Of a DNA stretch of 6,033 bases, positions 4,398-6,033 are shown one piece after another. The notes under the pieces were generated by a model that made no database searches, was not told the DNA's origin, and was given only the letters and a program-made list of their open reading frames with translations. Position 1 is the first letter of the stretch. Each line of letters begins with the position of its first letter. The translations under genes were made by a program, and so were the position numbers. This DNA is from Eubacterium limosum. Lineage in GTDB: Bacteria; Bacillota; Clostridia; Eubacteriales; Eubacteriaceae. The stretch covers positions 1-6,033 of the forward strand of contig CAUEUD010000220.1 in assembly GCA_959020865.1 (NCBI GenBank), given 5' to 3'.

Positions 4398-5022
4398 CCG
4401 GGATAACCAGGCTGAGATCCTCCGCTTTATCGAGATGGCTAAGCGGGGCGACAAGGACATGAAGCTGGCAGTGGTCAATCTTTTCAAGCCCATGGCTTAC
4501 AGTATGGTTTACCGGTCCTTTTATGATAAAGAGGAGCGGGAGGAAATGTACCAGGAGGCCTGCTTGCAGATATTGGAGGCCATTGAGGATTTTGATACGG
4601 AAAAGTACCGGCATGTGTATTTCCGGTATTACCTTAAAAACCGTCTGCGGTTTATGATTTTAAACCGGATTTGGCGCATTGGACTTGAGAAAAGGCGGTT
4701 TGTCTATTCGATGGATGAAAAAACAGATGGAGTCCAGAGAGGGGAGCGCGTGAAAAAGAACCAGCTTCCGGCTGAGGAGAATACGGAGGAGCTGGCCATC
4801 AGAGGCTGTATGGTGCAGAAAGTGCTGGAGGTGATGCAAGAAAAGATGGAGCAGAAAACCTATGAGGCGGTCTGCCGGCATTTCATGGAAGGTATCAGCT
4901 ACGCCGAGATCGCCAGGGAAAGGGGGAAGAGCCGCTCCACTGTCCATCAACAGTGCAGCCGTGCGCTGGACAGGGTGAAGCGGGAGCTGCTCGGGGAGGA
5001 GGAATATCTGAGACGGCTGTAA
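4381..5022 (+). CDS. sigma-70-family RNA polymerase sigma factor-like regulator
   Basis: The product (213 residues from ATG 4381) has a sigma-like two-domain layout. Residues about 24-95 look like region 2: VVNLFKPMAYSMVYRSFYDK, then EEMYQEACLQILEAIEDFD and a basic RYYLKNRLRFMILN. A variable linker (about 100-140) joins this to a C-terminal helix-turn-helix like region 4: QKTYEAVCRHFMEGISYAEI, then ARERGKSRSTVHQQCSRALD and RVKREL. ATG 4381 is preferred over ATG 4375 because AGGAGG (4368-4373) lies seven bases before the former but touches the latter. The gene overlaps the helicase loader by 17 bases and ends the operon. The size and architecture are compatible with phage late-gene or clostridial UviA/TcdR-type sigma factors that turn on toxin, bacteriocin or phage genes. 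Its targets are not visible here. Confidence 0.78.
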   Translation: MQAVNDRDNQAEILRFIEMAKRGDKDMKLAVVNLFKPMAYSMVYRSFYDKEEREEMYQEACLQILEAIEDFDTEKYRHVYFRYYLKNRLRFMILNRIWRIGLEKRRFVYSMDEKTDGVQRGERVKKNQLPAEENTEELAIRGCMVQKVLEVMQEKMEQKTYEAVCRHFMEGISYAEIARERGKSRSTVHQQCSRALDRVKRELLGEEEYLRRL

Positions 5023-5039
5023 AGCCGGGCATGCTGGTA

Positions 5040-5932
5040 TCAGGTATAATGGGCCAGGGCTTTTTCAAGTTCCTCTTTCAGGGAGGCGCAGAGGGTTTTG
5101 GGGGAATGGAGAATCAGGTCGCCGCCAAAGGAAAGGAGGTAGCCTATGAGCCAGTTGTCCACAGGCAGACAGGTGCGCACGTCAAAGTCGCCCCCGGGCA
5201 GCGGGGTGACCTGGGCACTGGCGAACTCGTCGTAAACCCGGTAGGCCCGGTTTTTGAGGATGGTGAAGTGGAGCGGGGTCATGACGGTTTTAGCGGTTTC
5301 GGTAAAGGGGACGGCGGGATAAGGCTCAAAGGTGTCCTCCAGCACCTGCAGGTCCTGGATGCGGAACAGCTTGAACACGCGGTAGTCCTGTCTCGTATGG
5401 CAGTAGGCCTGAAGATACCAGTTGTGGCCTTTGAACAGCAGCTTGATGGGATCAGCGGTGCGCTCGCTTTTCTTCCCGTCGGCGCTCCAGTAGGAAAAGT
5501 GGATGGTGCGCCGGTTGAGAATGGCGTTTTTGAGCTCGTCTGAGCGCTCCCGGTCTTGTATGGAGCCGCCCCAGCCCGTAAAGTCCACCTCGATCCAGCT
5601 TTGCTGGTTCTTTTTAAAAAAGGTTCCCAGCTTGTTGAGCAGGCCGTCAGGGTCCGGGTACTCGACGGCTTTAAGGCTTTGGAGGGCCATGAGGATTTCA
5701 TTTTGCTCAGCGTCGCTCAGGATGGACTTATCCAGGGTGTAGCCGTCCATGAGGGCGATGCCGCCGTTTTTTCCCACGTTGGTGTAAATGGGGACGCCGC
5801 TCAGGCTCAGGCGTCAATGTCCCGGTAAATGGTGCGGACAGAGACCTCAAAATGGCTTGCCAGCTCGCTGGCGGTCATCTGCCCCTTGTCCAGAAGCAGG
5901 TAGATAATTTCGAACAGGCGATGGGTCTGCAT
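5040..5932 (-). pseudogene. HTH-WYL-WCX transcriptional regulator with a one-base frameshift
   Basis: Read leftward from ATG 5932 (GGAG at 5943-5940, seven bases upstream), the first 41 residues are a DeoR-type HTH: MQTHRLFEIIYLLLDKGQ, then MTASELASHFEVSVRTIYRD. The frame then hits TGA at 5809-5807. Restoring one C in the GCC/CTG junction there yields the family sequence LSLSGVPIYTN, which joins the downstream frame exactly (GTG 5777 onward), giving a normal 297-residue protein. The downstream part has a WYL domain with the eponymous motif (GHNWYLQAYC, about residues 169-178) and a C-terminal WCX region (PVDNWLIGYLLSFGGDLILH). Such proteins are DNA-binding regulators that sense small ligands or nucleic acids. 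The break could be real or a sequencing error in a C run; no canonical slippery site is present. It converges on the sigma gene with a 17-base gap. Confidence 0.85.
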
Positions 5933-5952
5933 GATGTTTCTCCAATTAAAAT

Positions 5953-5986
5953 GGACGGCAGATATGCCGTCCGTTTTGTTTTTTGG
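5953..5986 (+). terminator. hairpin with rightward T-tract just upstream of the WYL regulator
   Basis: GGACGGCA (5953-5960) pairs perfectly with TGCCGTCC (5965-5972) around GATA. On the plus strand GTTTTGTTTTTT follows, as in an intrinsic terminator, and the AAAA before the stem can extend the pairing. On the minus strand the hairpin sits 9 bases upstream of the WYL ribosome binding site and is followed by a weaker ATTTTAATT. It may therefore stop antisense rightward transcription, act as a leader hairpin or attenuator for the WYL gene, or do both. Confidence 0.55.
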
Positions 5987-6001
5987 CGCCGAAAAGGCAA
6001 G

Positions 6002-6030
6002 ATAAAACCACTCGTTCAACGAGTGGTAAA
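6002..6030 (-). promoter_or_regulatory. inverted repeat, candidate promoter-operator or terminator upstream of the WYL regulator
   Basis: ACCACTCGTT (6007-6016) and AACGAGTGGT (6018-6027) form a perfect ten-base inverted repeat with a single central base. On the minus strand TTTACC (6030-6025) and TTTTAT (6007-6002) are 17 bases apart and each match four of six promoter consensus bases, so the repeat would fill the spacer like an operator. Alternatively, the hairpin followed by TTTTATCTT is the terminator of a leftward gene outside the window. Both readings fit what is visible. Confidence 0.45.
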
Positions 6031-6033
6031 CAA

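Noticed and set aside
4953..5543. Long plus-strand open frame opposite the WYL gene
   Set aside because: It is a glycine/valine-rich shadow of the WYL coding sequence, whose domains and motif are clear on the minus strand.
5800..5815. Programmed ribosomal frameshifting to make full-length WYL regulator
   Set aside because: A -1 slip at GCC would restore the frame, but there is no heptameric slippery sequence or evident stimulatory structure, and such control is not known for this family.
1..6033. tRNA or rRNA genes, insertion sequences or attachment sites
   Set aside because: No cloverleaf with a T-loop motif, no rRNA-like stretch, no transposase frame and no convincing exact direct repeat of attachment-site type was seen.

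Overview
The window looks like a stretch of a Firmicutes genome, probably a clostridial or Eubacterium-like anaerobe. This rests on the strong purine-rich ribosome binding sites, tight overlapping operons, an AgrB-type peptide protease, a WYL-domain regulator and a Firmicutes-phage-type replication module. The species cannot be fixed from the sequence alone.

Layout. Bases 2-157 hold the 3' end of a membrane protein that begins outside the window. Bases 235-819 encode a complete AgrB-like processing protease with both catalytic residues, but no AgrD propeptide is evident next to it. A strong intrinsic terminator (867-898) separates it from a small gene of unknown function (926-1270). Next come a short G/C-rich coding remnant (about 1272-1409) and a compact A/T-rich type II toxin-antitoxin pair (1488-2049) with its own near-consensus promoter and terminator. 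The terminator-leader sequence before the 926 gene and the one after the toxin gene resemble each other, so this segment is bracketed by an imperfect direct repeat.

Bases 2237-5022 form one rightward operon: promoter, structured leader, an unknown 162-residue protein, a divergent Bro-N/antirepressor-like protein, a phage-type replisome organizer with a 12-bp tandem repeat, a G39P-type helicase loader, and a sigma-70-like factor. All five genes overlap their neighbours by 4-17 bases, so they are translationally coupled. This is the replication module of a temperate phage or phage-derived element, ending in a sigma factor that could switch on genes outside the window. No integrase, CI-type repressor or structural genes are visible here.

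Only 17 bases further on, a convergent leftward gene (5932-5040) encodes a DeoR/YafY-type HTH-WYL-WCX transcriptional regulator. It is broken by a single missing base in this sequence. It probably belongs to the resident chromosome, or to the gene set flanking the phage-like operon.

The most interesting points are the replication-plus-sigma operon without other phage genes, the C7 tract between the agrB ribosome binding site and its start, the polymorphic-looking tandem repeat, the duplicated terminator-leader, and the one-base lesion in the WYL regulator.
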